A DNA stretch of 64,000 bases from Neurospora intermedia (lineage: Eukaryota; Ascomycota; Sordariomycetes; Sordariales; Sordariaceae). Each line of letters begins with the position of its first letter. The first letter of the stretch is position 1. Location: contig BTPP01000006.1 in assembly GCA_037102815.1 (NCBI GenBank), positions 62,001-126,000 on the forward strand. The letters run 5' to 3'. Both the position numbers and the translations under genes were made by a program. This document shows positions 33,233 through 43,723 of the stretch, one piece after another. Under the pieces are notes generated by a model. The model did not search any database, had not been told where the DNA came from, and saw only the letters and a list, made by a program, of their open reading frames with translations.

Positions 33233-35727
33233 CATGTGGTACCTACCTGGGTTGTTACCCAGTAATAGAATTGTTCTATCTTCCCTCAAGGTTTTGCAGG
33301 GTGGGATAATGGAGACTCATTCGACACTCAGGCTTAGAGACGGGAGCACATAATCCAGGCAAAGAAAAATTGTTGCACCTGGTTCCTTGTGTTCGATACA
33401 GTCTTGGGCGAATTTTGCCCATATAAACATCATTTAATTGACCAGTGTCCCATAGTCCCTCGTTCAGATGTTATTGCTTTCTTACCATGATAAGCGACTA
33501 TTTTCCCCCATGTTTTCCCTCCCTCTCTCACCTTCAGATGCAAGCCGTGAGTTGGATCAAGTAGTCAAGCAAGGTAGCAAATAGCAAGAGTAGCTCCCAC
33601 TCCACCTTTCATGATGCCTCCTCCCCCTTCGAGCCAGCGTAGATTATGTTTGTTGTACACGGTAGCAGCGGTTGTCTTTCAAAGAAGGTACCAAAGGCAC
33701 CGAATCTCAGCCCTCCCACAGGTGCTTGCTCCTCTCACTCCATCCTCCCCACTGGGGATAACACAAAGTTTGCATTAGTGTGCACACATACGGTGGTATT
33801 GACGCAAACAAAGGTGAGAGGATGGGGGCGAGATGCAGAAGCACACCCGGGGAAGATCCCAACTGGACATTTCCCCCCCACAATGAGTCCTTTCCATCGG
33901 CAGGCGTCGGAAGAAGGAGAGGAGGAACGACGGATGGTGAATGGGTGGGTGAATGTTGAACAGTGGCGGATTGTTAGAAGCAGGCTGTCCATGACTGGCC
34001 CCGGTATGAGCGTCGGAATTTTCCTCCCCTCCCTCCATTCCAGCCATGCCCAAGAATGTGGAGTTCATCGCGCAGGAAGGCTGCGTGATCCAGCGAATGG
34101 CGCCCGAATCGACTCGAACCTTGCCGTAGCCAATATGTAAGGCCCCTATAAAGGGAAAACAGGTCGGGGAGGCGGAGACGGGCCAGCTGGCGAATTGGGG
34201 CCGAGGAGGGATATGCGAGGACCAAGCATGTTTCCCTCCTTTTTGCATGCCTCTGACAAGCCCGCGATGTAAAACTCTTGCTCAAATAGGCAGAAGAGAA
34301 CAAAACGACCTTGGCATGAGGTGACCTGGCCGACTTCATCATCCGTGTGCTTTTCTTTTTTCTGCTGCCATCCCGACGCAGGCGTGGCCCCTCGGGAGGT
34401 CGTCAGTCGGCCGCGGGCTAGACAGTGGAGACCTTTTGGGACTCGAAGAATCCGTTGTTTTTCATGGGGAGCTGGGCCGCAATCGAAGATGCCGAATCTC
34501 GCGGGACTCCTGGATGAGGAAGCCGAGAGCCATCTCTTCGCTCCACCTGAACTTGATCCAGTGACAGGGGAAAAAAGGGAGGGCGACCTTGCGTTGGCCT
34601 CGCTAGGAGTAGACCATTAGGCCTCCAGTTCGTCCTTGGGTGGTACCGCGGCCTATAACGAAGGCCATGGCTGGCTGATGTGACGTGCTCTGCTGTCCCT
34701 GCTTGCTTCCGAATGTTGCATGTCCTTCCACTTTTGGGGGTTACTGGCGCACCCTCCTACTCTTCCTTCCCCTCTGAGCTCACATTCCTCGTCTCGATTC
34801 ATGTTACCTGTTCCGCACTCCTCGATAGCCATCTGCGACCTGAAAGTGACCCAACAGGTTCATCTGGAGCTGAGCGGTGCACGGGCTCCTGGCGAAGCCT
34901 TGTTGCCACTGGAAAGAAAATGGAGAAATTGTTGGTGCAATGGTCCGAAAAGATGAGGTAATGCATATGGCTGTGGTCGCATCTCGAATCATGTCCACAA
35001 CCGATGGAAACGCGGTATTTTCTATACAAGCATCAAACAGGGTCAGTTTTGGGCAAAGGGAACCGGACAAGATGGCTTGGGGATTTATATCTTTGGCAAT
35101 GAGCAAGAAGACGGAACTTGATGAACGTGGCTGACATTTAGTGGGCACGTGCCTTGTCAACATTTTGTTTGTTGGGGGCCAGAGGACTACACCACCATGG
35201 GTTGGTCCAAACAGCCTTGATCCAGTCATTGAACAAAGGAAAGCATTAAATTGAATTGTTGCTGTACAACGCATACATACCCCCAAACACGCCGTTTTTA
35301 AGCCTATCCTTGGCCTTATCCAACATCTTGGGCATACGAGGCGGTGATGTATGAGACGAATGGACGCTGTATCCCACCTCGACGGGTATCGACAACTCAT
35401 CAACATAACATCCTGCCATGCCACGTTGTCTCTGGCCGCAGACCTATCGAATCGCTGAACGCCCGCTGTTTCCGGAACAGCATCAGGAAAGACGAGAAAT
35501 TACAAAAGGAAAATATGATGGGGGAAACCGGCCAAGCGAACTTGGGCATGCCACCTCGTATCGGCATGGCCAAGGAGTCCCGGATTTATTGTTGTCAGGT
35601 GGTTCTGGTTTGATGAACGTATGGTGTGGTATATTCTGGGTCGGAGGATACTGTGGATGTTCTGTCATGTTGCCGTCGGTGGACTGGGTATGGACAACGA
35701 GTCACGAATTAATGTCGTGCTATGGTT

Positions 35728-36395
35728 TCAGCGCATGGCGGCAGCGGCATCGGTAAAGTTACCGACGAGGACCTCGCCTCCTTCAGCCTTGATGGGGATG
35801 GTTGGCAAGGAAGCTTTGCGCAGCATCTCCATGCTGTCGTCCTCAGGGGTGCCCCAGTCAACCCGTGCAACGGCGGCCATGTCATCGTGGGTCGAGAGCT
35901 TGGAAAGCAAGGCATTGTAGCGCTGGCCGGCAAAGCCGTAGGGAACAGGAGCGTCCTGCATGGGTTTGTCATGCGGGACCATATCATAGATGTCGACCAT
36001 GTTACTGCGCGGTTCCAGGTTAGTTATTCGCTCTACCGGCTCCGTGGACTTGGGTCTCGCTTGAATGAAAGACATTTCGGATGGGAGGGCATACTTTGAT
36101 GTGCGTTCCACCACGCCCTGCAGAGCCGCAATTTCCCTTTCTGTCTCTTGGGGGTCTTCCTGGTTCATCATGTGTTGCTGATCAAAGCTGCCATAGTGCA
36201 TGTTGTTCTCGTCGAAGAGATGCTGGGCCTCGTCCTCCTGTGTTGCGGAACAGTCCACGTCAGTTCTCTTGATCCGTCGAATGCCTCTTTTTTTTTATGG
36301 TCATGTCATCGGACTGTGACCGCTATGCCGGAACCTACCTCATCGTAGTCATCGCTCCTCCTACCGCCGAAGCAGGTTGAGCAAAAGTTGCCCAT
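35728..36395 (-). CDS. LAMTOR1/Ego1-like Ragulator subunit, lipid anchored
   Basis: Three exons, 36339-36395, 36095-36237 and 35728-36004, give 158 aa. The N-terminus MGNFCSTCFGGRRSDDYDE has Gly2 for N-myristoylation and Cys5/Cys8 for palmitoylation, as in LAMTOR1 and yeast Ego1/Meh1. Downstream are EDEAQHLFDENN, a helix EREIAALQGVVERTS and the NNMVDIYDMVP segment that follows the second splice. The family tethers Rag GTPases to the vacuole or late endosome and thereby TORC1. The second intron (36005-36094) is 90 nt, divisible by three and free of stops in frame. It carries a CTAAC branch 14 nt from CGCAG, so I treat it as spliced. Reading through it would add 30 residues. Assignment rests on N-terminus and layout; moderate to good. 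Confidence 0.78.
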
Positions 36396-36620
36396 CTTGT
36401 TTATCTTGTCCTCCCTTCTTTATGTGCCGTGTCGCCAGTCGAATGGTGGTCGGTCGGTCGGTCGGTCGGTATCAAGTCGTCGGATGACGTTTGTCAATTG
36501 GAATCGCGCGAAGCGACAAGAAAAAGCCTCGTCTTGAGGCCAGACGTCGTCGAAGTAAAGTTGGGAGAAAAGACCGTCGCGAAGAGATGAAACTTGATCG
36601 ATACCGAAATGAGATCAGAC

Positions 36621-36621
<1 letters not shown>

Positions 36622-36655
<34 letters not shown>
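36622..36655. repeat. Poly(A) tract, 34 nt
   Basis: Uninterrupted A run about 230 nt upstream of the LAMTOR1-like start codon. Confidence 0.95.
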
Positions 36656-36658
<3 letters not shown>

Positions 36659-37514
36659 GGGTCCCGTCGTGAAAATCGCTTGTGGTGCTGGTTTAGTTGA
36701 GTTGCTTCGGCTTCTGTCGGGTGCCCGCGGGGGAGGGGAGGCACTGCTAGCGAGGTCGGTTCATCAGGCAAAGGAAGGAATGTGTCGCGATGGACTTGCT
36801 GCAGTGTCCCGAAATGTGGTCGGCCGTCGGCCTGGAATCGGGCGATGATTGCGCGAGGGGAGGCAGGAGGAGGGATGAATGACGGGATAAGGGAACCCAA
36901 GGATTGAAGGGAAAGTTGTCCTTATCGATATCGATCGTCGTCGTCGCTGTTTCCAAATTTCAACGCGCCCCGATTCATTTCCAGGTGTTCCTTCCCGCAA
37001 CTGAAGCCCAGAACAAGGTCTCGATCGCGAATTGACGGAATTGGTGATTGCAGCAACAAATGTGTCACGGTTCAATGCGCCTGCCCTGCCATGTGCGGCT
37101 AAAAATCCACCGACGAAAGATTTGGAGCGGTCATCTGGTTGGTTCATCCTTGCTCGTGCCTTATTCAGCCGCCTCCGGCAAAACTTTTGTTAGTGTACAG
37201 GCGCCAGAGCCCAACGAACTCTAGCGAACCCTGTGTGTGGCCCTGGGGCTGAACAGCAGGTCGCGAGTGCACGTGCGGCTATCCAGACTAGCCTCTAGCC
37301 TCATCAGCCTACCAAGGCGCTGCCCTGCTGAATGGTGGGTGGCAGAAACAGTTGGTCAATGCGCACTTATACGCCATTTTAACCTTGTTTGGTCGCTAAT
37401 GTGTACAAGTACAGTGATCTGTCAGTCGCACGAGTCACTCACATCCAGATCAGTGGTTGAGCATCCAACCAAAAACCCCTTCAACTATATACCTACTGTA
37501 AATATGTACAAGGA

Positions 37515-38054
37515 TTGAAACATCAGGAACGGACCACGAGTTCAACAGGGAAGATGAAGTCATCCGGAAATGTTCCGTCATCATTTCTGAAACGTCTCAA
37601 CTTGCTGATTGATGAGTGTTCTAGACAAGGAATCCCCGGTGCGGAGCTCACCGGACTTCGGACTTACACTGCCCTGATAGTGGAAGCGACCCGACTTTCC
37701 GGTACACTATTGCCCTGGAAGTCCCACTGTAACTTCGGCCCAGCGATGCTCATCATGGAGTTCCATCTCGTTCCCCGTCAACTCGGATTATATCTTCATG
37801 ATGCAACGTCTGCACATGGCGAAAACATGGAAACATGTTGCGACAAATACTACATGCTGCTATCGGAGACTGTGAATATGGAGTTTTACCATCGAAATCA
37901 GGGCTGGAACCCGTTCAAGTCGACGAGTGTCACAGCCGAGATTGGCATCTTTTTTTGCGGGGAACCTTTAAACTCCACTGATGGTCTGGGCTTTCCTTCC
38001 CGGTCCTGTCTTCGGGGGTCCCTCGGGCTTCACGGCCCTACACACACCCGATGA
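37515..38054 (+). CDS. Doubtful open frame, 179 aa
   Basis: Starts MKHQERTTSSTGKMKSSGNV and ends SLGLHGPTHTR. I recognise no family. Codon use is only mildly biased, but the middle part (about residues 25-130) has a believable mix of residues, with no low-complexity filler. It could be an orphan gene, an exon of a larger model, a decayed gene or chance. Listed because it is the longest clean frame in a 1.9-kb gap. Confidence 0.22.
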   Translation: MKHQERTTSSTGKMKSSGNVPSSFLKRLNLLIDECSRQGIPGAELTGLRTYTALIVEATRLSGTLLPWKSHCNFGPAMLIMEFHLVPRQLGLYLHDATSAHGENMETCCDKYYMLLSETVNMEFYHRNQGWNPFKSTSVTAEIGIFFCGEPLNSTDGLGFPSRSCLRGSLGLHGPTHTR

Positions 38055-38333
38055 GAGGTTTGGTATTTCCAGTTACGACTGAGAAAAATGACGAGATAAA
38101 ACATTAAGGGTATATCCTGACTTTACATAAACGCTCCAATCTCATCCCATTCCTTCCTTCCAACACCCACGCCAATACCATAAGACATGCAAAACTTTGA
38201 TACATGAAGCTTATAAAAACGTATAAAGAAAAAGAGCTTGTGTGTAGCTCGTTGACCGTAGATCCTTATTCCCCAATCCTCTTGTTGTTATATACGAGAG
38301 GTGTTCCTGTTTCCTCTCCTCGTGCACCAACCA

Positions 38334-39542
38334 CTACAGCGCCGTCCCCGGGCGCACACCATTATGATCGACCGACTGATCGACCGCATGCCTCGGACAA
38401 TACACCGTGGCCCTTGAGGGATCCACCGGCGACCCGGGATGCATACCACCATCCGCCTCCGGCCAATGTCCAGCCTGATCCTCATGCTCCGGCGTCCCAA
38501 CCGTCGTGCTCGCCACCGACAGCCTCACATCCATCACACTCAACCTCTGATCCAGCGGCGGCAACCTGGGCGACGGTGACAAGGGGACACTCAAAGTCGA
38601 CATCTCCATCCCTTGCTCCGGTGCAAGCGACTCGTTGCCATACACCGAAGTGGCAGCCGAAGAGGCCGCGGGTACTGTCGAATCAAGCGTGGTGGCGGAT
38701 TTGGTGTAGGCCGGTGGTGGCGTGGTCGGGTAGTAGCTGGATGGACGATCCAAGTCTGAAGGAGCAACGACATGAAAGCGGGGCGGGAATTCACCGGGCG
38801 CGTCTCCCATTGAGAGTCGGCGGGACTTGGACCGCCGGAAGAGCACCATCCAGAGACCGAAGACGAGGAAGATGCAGAATACGGGGACGATAACCCCGAT
38901 GGAGATTTGGGCGGCCATGGGTATCCCGCCTTCGCGGTCGGGGGAGGGGGAGACTGTTGTGGATGCTGCAGCTGCTTGTGAAGAGCTCATGCTGGAAGAG
39001 ATTGGTATGGTGGTATCTGACGTTGTAGAAGCTGAGGAAGATGCAGTTGTCATCATGGTTGGCGTTGTTTGTGCAACCGTCGAACTGATCAAAGCCGTTG
39101 TTGTCGTTGAAGTTGTCGGAAGAGGAACGCTGCTCATCAAAGGGTTGCTGGTGGTGCTGGGATTCACACAATAAGGGGATCCAGAGTCGGCGCCCATGCA
39201 TGTTTGCCCGTCGGCGCAGCAAACATTTCCACATTGGAAATCACCAGTGGCGCAAACCCTTGCACACCCATCTTGGCCAGCCTCCGGAGGGCAGCAGAAA
39301 AAGGCGCCGTTATCAAGCGAGCACGTTGAGCCGTTTCCGCAGCACCAGCTTCCTTGTGTACATGTTGTTTCGTCGCTCGCACATGTGAGATCGCGTTGTG
39401 CGAGTTCAAGAAGTCCTCGACGACCTGGACTTGCTAGGGTGCCGATGTCGTGTTTGGGTCGATGGGCAGGTTGGAACAGGAACCGGGTGGGTGGGATAAG
39501 AAAAGGAACGTCGTTCATTGTGGCATTATGTGAAGGATTCAT
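38334..39542 (-). CDS. Cys-rich single-pass membrane protein with PPxY tail
   Basis: Single-exon frame, 402 aa. Residues 53-125 form a cysteine-rich ectodomain with about 14 Cys and two WCC/VCC-type pairs, as WCCGNGSTC, FFCCPPE and NVCCADGQTC, loosely granulin-like. A Ser/Thr-rich stalk follows (about 127-200), then a hydrophobic span (about 212-235, ISIGVIVPVFCIFLVFGLWM) ended by RRSKSRR, giving an outside-in topology. The cytosolic tail holds a PPPAY motif, a binding site for WW domains of Nedd4/Rsp5 ubiquitin ligases. Layout resembles fungal wall-stress-type sensors, but the Cys domain is not a WSC domain. A classical signal peptide is missing, so the true start may be an unrecognised upstream exon. 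Confidence 0.7.
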   Translation of the reverse strand: MNPSHNATMNDVPFLIPPTRFLFQPAHRPKHDIGTLASPGRRGLLELAQRDLTCASDETTCTQGSWCCGNGSTCSLDNGAFFCCPPEAGQDGCARVCATGDFQCGNVCCADGQTCMGADSGSPYCVNPSTTSNPLMSSVPLPTTSTTTTALISSTVAQTTPTMMTTASSSASTTSDTTIPISSSMSSSQAAAASTTVSPSPDREGGIPMAAQISIGVIVPVFCIFLVFGLWMVLFRRSKSRRLSMGDAPGEFPPRFHVVAPSDLDRPSSYYPTTPPPAYTKSATTLDSTVPAASSAATSVYGNESLAPEQGMEMSTLSVPLSPSPRLPPLDQRLSVMDVRLSVASTTVGTPEHEDQAGHWPEADGGMHPGSPVDPSRATVYCPRHAVDQSVDHNGVRPGTAL

Positions 39543-41411
39543 ATTGATTGATTGGTCAAGATATCGTCAGATAGAATATAGTTGGTGTTTGTTTAAAAGA
39601 GCGACATGACAGAGAGAGTGAAAAACAGTGTGAAAGAGCGGATAGGAGAAAAGGGTCAGAGACTGGAGGCAAAACGGCAAGGCAAAACTCGACGAAAACG
39701 AAAAAGAAAGGAAAGTCGGTCCATGTTATCAGAATTTCTGATGTTAACGGTTCAGTTGGTGAGGCGCCATGAGGGTTAGTTGAAGATCGACAGTCACCAA
39801 GTCCGTGACGTTAATTTCAATTCAGTGTTGATCCCGTGCAGCAAGGGAAGGAAAAAAGGTACCATGGCCTGTGATTGGTCCATCCGCACCCCCCGGCTCC
39901 GAGCCGGATCCCGACGCGGCCTGGAGCTAGCATGCTTGTCCCTTGACACCTTGATGGGCAGCTATGGGCCCCCTCGGAGATCGGCATGCAAAGGACTCCT
40001 CAAGCCGCCCAATCCGGCCAGGACAATCCGGGGAAGTGCCGGGGCTAACACCTGATCAAGCATCGTTCCTCACTCGTCGCCATTTCGGTATCACGGCGAC
40101 ATTCGGCAACGAGAGGGTTTGACGTCGGTGCACTTTAATCTCCATGGTTAGCGCCGTGGCAAAGAGGTCCACCTAGTGACGGCATGTCATGTCGATTGTC
40201 AGTGGGCTACGTCGTTGAGGTCAAATATAATACATGGAGTCCAGAGTAGTGTATGATGTGAAGGGCAAATCAACGAGTTTAGTTGTAGCCCTGTGAATAG
40301 TCATCAGAGACAATAAATGACTATGAGGACGAATCGATGAAAGCAATAAAGGTAATGAGATCAGTCAAGACCGTCCTAGTGTAGTCTTCACGGTGATCGA
40401 TATTACAGTTTCGGAGGTCTGACCCGGCTACAGTCGTCAAGTCATTCTGGATGAGGTGGGTTAGGGTTTGCGACGATCAGGATATGCATGTCTCAGCATC
40501 AACCTAGCATTTCCTTCTTATCGAACTTGTAAAGTCAGTGTAGGACAGGGCAGGCATGAGATGGAAATCCGGTGATACGTATGCCCTACTTTGAATTGCC
40601 TCTTTGGGAATCAGGTGGTGACTGATTACAGAAAAGAGAAAGAGAAACCCGGGAAACAGGTTGGTAAGTAGAAATACCCCTCATCACTACCTACCTACGC
40701 ACACAGCGCACCTTCCCAACTTCTACCTCTACCTTTGCAAAATCTTGGTGGTCTGTTAGATAAAGCACGCACGTGCAGCTCTGCAGCAGACTGCACGAGT
40801 CTCTTGAAGAATCCTCAGCAACATTACCATCAGGACTGTTGGCTTCGACCGATAGAGCATTACTCGTGTCTGCAAACAATGGGGACGGACATCCCAAGAT
40901 AACGTACCTCTAGGTATTCCTTTTGTCCCTTTGTTCGAAATATCGGCGGTTGAGATTGGCAATATATCTACTTTCCGGATTTTTCTGGTGCTCACCTCCA
41001 GGATAGCCCTAACCCCATAACGACGGGACTGGACTGAATGGTTGACTTCACTTGGAAGGCGCGGCCCTCCTTATGCCGCAATGCCTTGCTCTGCCTCTTG
41101 CCCGCCAGGAGAGGAACGGAATTTCCCCAAGGCCGATATCTGTTTAGGTACCTTTACATGTACCTCTGGCCACATGCATCAACTCCCCTCTGGCATGGAC
41201 ATTTGCCCGGTTTGAGCAAGATACAACTTGCAAAGTTCGGCATTTCATGCGCATCAGCAAGCTAATAGGACATTGCCCGCATCACCTTGGTTGTTACATG
41301 CCACTACATGGAAGCCTCTGGTCCTTGACCTAAAACTTTAAAGGTGAGTTGTCCTCCTCTCCCCTTCTACCTTCCCACCTTCCGTCTTCACTCTTCCCCC
41401 AAACTGGCAAC
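39543..41411. other. Divergent intergenic region
   Basis: About 1.9 kb upstream of both the membrane-protein gene (-) and the four-exon gene (+). No supported coding sequence; a GGTACCTTTACATGTACC word is near 41148. Confidence 0.5.
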
Positions 41412-43053
41412 ATGATAGCCAACCAAGAGTCTCTTGGCAAAGCCACCAACAGCGCAGGCCTCCACGAGCCTGTGAGCTTTCGATGGCGTGTCACCGGCTA
41501 CTACACGCCCGACCTTCTCGAGAGCCACCTTGAAAGACTGACCAAGTCTACCAAAAAGTACCTGAAAAATTGTCCATGGCCAGCCAAAGAACTCGAGTAT
41601 GGGTCTCTCAGGGTCAAGTCGATGCCTTTGTGCTCCCGCGAGGAACGCAAAAAGGCTCCTTTGGACAAGAACGGAAGAGCGTACTTTGACATGACGGTAC
41701 ATGAATCCAGCGTCTCGTTTGTAAGCTCACCTTTGGGCAGGGAGTCTAACAATGTCCCTCACAGGTCCAAATAACTGTTCAGCTCAACCCTGGACGCATC
41801 TTCAATCCGCAGAATCTGGTCGAATTGCACGAATCGCTCTATGACTGCCTGTTTCCCAGACGTGGTGAAAAGTACCCTGTCACCAAGGGCTCCGGCTTTT
41901 GCAGGAAACTTCCCATTGGTGGTTTTGAGGAGTCAAATCACATCTTCAGTATCGTGAGGCTGTGCTGGACTGATGCACTATCAACAGCCCTGAAAGGAGT
42001 GTTCATCAGAAGGGGGATCATCACCCACACGCGTGCTCCAGAGCATTTTCCCGCCTCCGCAATCGTGGTCTTTATGGAAAACGTAAGAACCAGCGATCGA
42101 GACCGATTACAGAATGAATTATGGCTGACTCTGGCGCAGAACCTTCTGAGACTCAAGGCCGGTTCTACAGAGTCCGCCGAAGAGCTCTCACATGAGCGCA
42201 ACGGTCCAATTGCCGTCCAGGCAGTCGTACACGATCTACTCAATACTTACCTCACATCGTGGGAGGCCTTCAAGAATACGCTCGCTGCGACCAAGTACGA
42301 GGGTTAGTCCACCCTCAAGCCTTCATCTCTTCAATGTACACCTCGAACATCTGACATGGATTAGACACTGCACCCAAGATGATCAAGAACATCGTGACCA
42401 ATGCCGAGATCATGCTATCTTCCTTGAATAGACTCGTCAATAACATTGATTGCCATGTCGGGAAGCCCGTCCCGGGATCCAAGAGTCGATTCTTCCTCAA
42501 GAGGTGGATCAAGAACTGTTTCCGAACAGCGGAACCGCCTACCGTTTGCCTTGACACTGACATGACGGGCTTTGACGTTGATCGTTTCAACCGCATGCGT
42601 ACGTATCAATCAAATGTTCTCATCAATTAATACTTTCGGGTACAAAAGGCTGATTTGAACCGCCCTACAACAGTTCACCGCGAACTTCGTCGCTACAAAG
42701 CAGCCTTGTGCAACATGACAGCTACCGTCCGTCTTCTGGACCCGAGCACATGCAAAAGGTTCGAGCAGGTAGTTGACTCGACGGCCAACACTCCCGACAA
42801 GGCCGACTTTTTGCATATGTACGCGGGCACTCGGAAAGGGATGCTGAATTTGACCAGAGGGTACCTGCTGGACGATATCAAAAGGTTCATGGAGGGAGTC
42901 GAGGATACACACCGCAAGCTTGTTGATCACCTTGAGGTCATCAAGCAAGAGATTGGCTGGTCGATCGACCCTAATTCGTGGGATTCGTGGTTCCATTCAG
43001 CAGAGCTGAAGGAAAAGTGCTACGACTCGGACTCTACTGACTCTACTGACTGA
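41412..43053 (+). CDS. Unrecognised four-exon protein
   Basis: Exons 41412-41696, 41765-42302, 42365-42598 and 42674-43053 give 478 aa; all three introns (68, 62 and 75 nt) have GT-AG ends and frame-compatible phases (0, 1, 1). The reading is consistent and codon bias is good, so the gene is real. No known domain is recognised. Visible features are an N-terminal half of mixed alpha/beta character (VSFRWRVTGYYTPDLLESHLERL; VQITVQLNPGRIFNPQNLVEL), a helical C-terminal half (HRELRRYKAALCNMTATVRLL; KRFMEGVEDTHRKLVDHLEVI) and an acidic YDSDSTDSTD end. No signal peptide or membrane span. It might be a Sordariales-restricted protein. Confidence 0.75.
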
Positions 43054-43723
43054 TCGGACTCCTGTTGTGGGACGCTGCCCTACTTCGGTCGGGCCCAAGG
43101 AGCTGCATATTGGAAGGGGTGATATTGGTATAGGTTCAGGACGGTCTCCACGAAACGTTATGGATATGATGGCTGCTGATAGGTCGCCTTGGGCATTTGG
43201 TTCGACCTTTTTTGTGTGATTTACCAGACACACAAATACATAGCGTACACACCTTGAGCACGAACGCAATGTGCAATCACCACGTGGCTATCGCAGACAA
43301 TGCAATCGGGTTTCAACACTGTAAAATCCCCATGGGGTTAGAGTAGTAGCCGTCCGGTCTTCTGTAGTCACGGGCTAGATACGAGAGATGTCATGCAGGT
43401 ATTACAGTTCGGCAAAGCGAGCCAATCAGGGCGCAATATGCCCTAGTCCCAACGTTGACAGTTTATGTATGTCCCTTTTTGACGATTGTTGATCATCCTT
43501 TGTTTGTCTGTTACTGGCCAGAACAGGCGGTGATGGTGATATTGTTTGTCAAGACTGGTATGAACTAGTAATAGTGGCTGGCATCTCGCAACCAACCATG
43601 CCCCTGGTCTTTGGGCCAACAACAACCAGACACCACCAAACAAAATGGCGATGATCCCCAACTTTTCAAATCGCCGTGTTGTTTCCTCACCTTTGCGCTG
43701 ATTCATTAACCTATCCATCAACG
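43054..43723. other. Intergenic region
   Basis: About 670 nt between two plus-strand genes. It contains the 3' end of the four-exon gene and the promoter of the hydrolase. Nothing specific is recognised. Confidence 0.5.

Larger units (their letters stand above)
30805..35727. other. 4.9-kb region without supported genes, rich in simple repeats
   Basis: Contains a poly(A) tract, two poly(T) tracts, CT-rich and TGTAG/GGACGT microsatellites between 31.5 and 33.3 kb, and no frame with recognisable motifs. The longest open frame (about 34804-35424, minus) has no family features and poor codon bias. The right end should hold the 3' region of the LAMTOR1-like gene. Confidence 0.5.
36396..38333. other. 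Intergenic region
   Basis: Upstream of the LAMTOR1-like gene and downstream of the membrane-protein gene. Contains a GGTC microsatellite near 36450, a 34-nt poly(A) tract at 36622-36655 and one doubtful open frame (37515-38054, separate entry). Nothing else is supported. Confidence 0.5.

Noticed and set aside
33646-34140. 164-codon plus-strand open frame
   Set aside because: Motif-free and overlapped by open frames on the other strand of similar quality.
34804-35424. 206-codon minus-strand open frame
   Set aside because: No domain, poor codon bias, no supporting splice sites or promoter; overlaps other equally weak frames.
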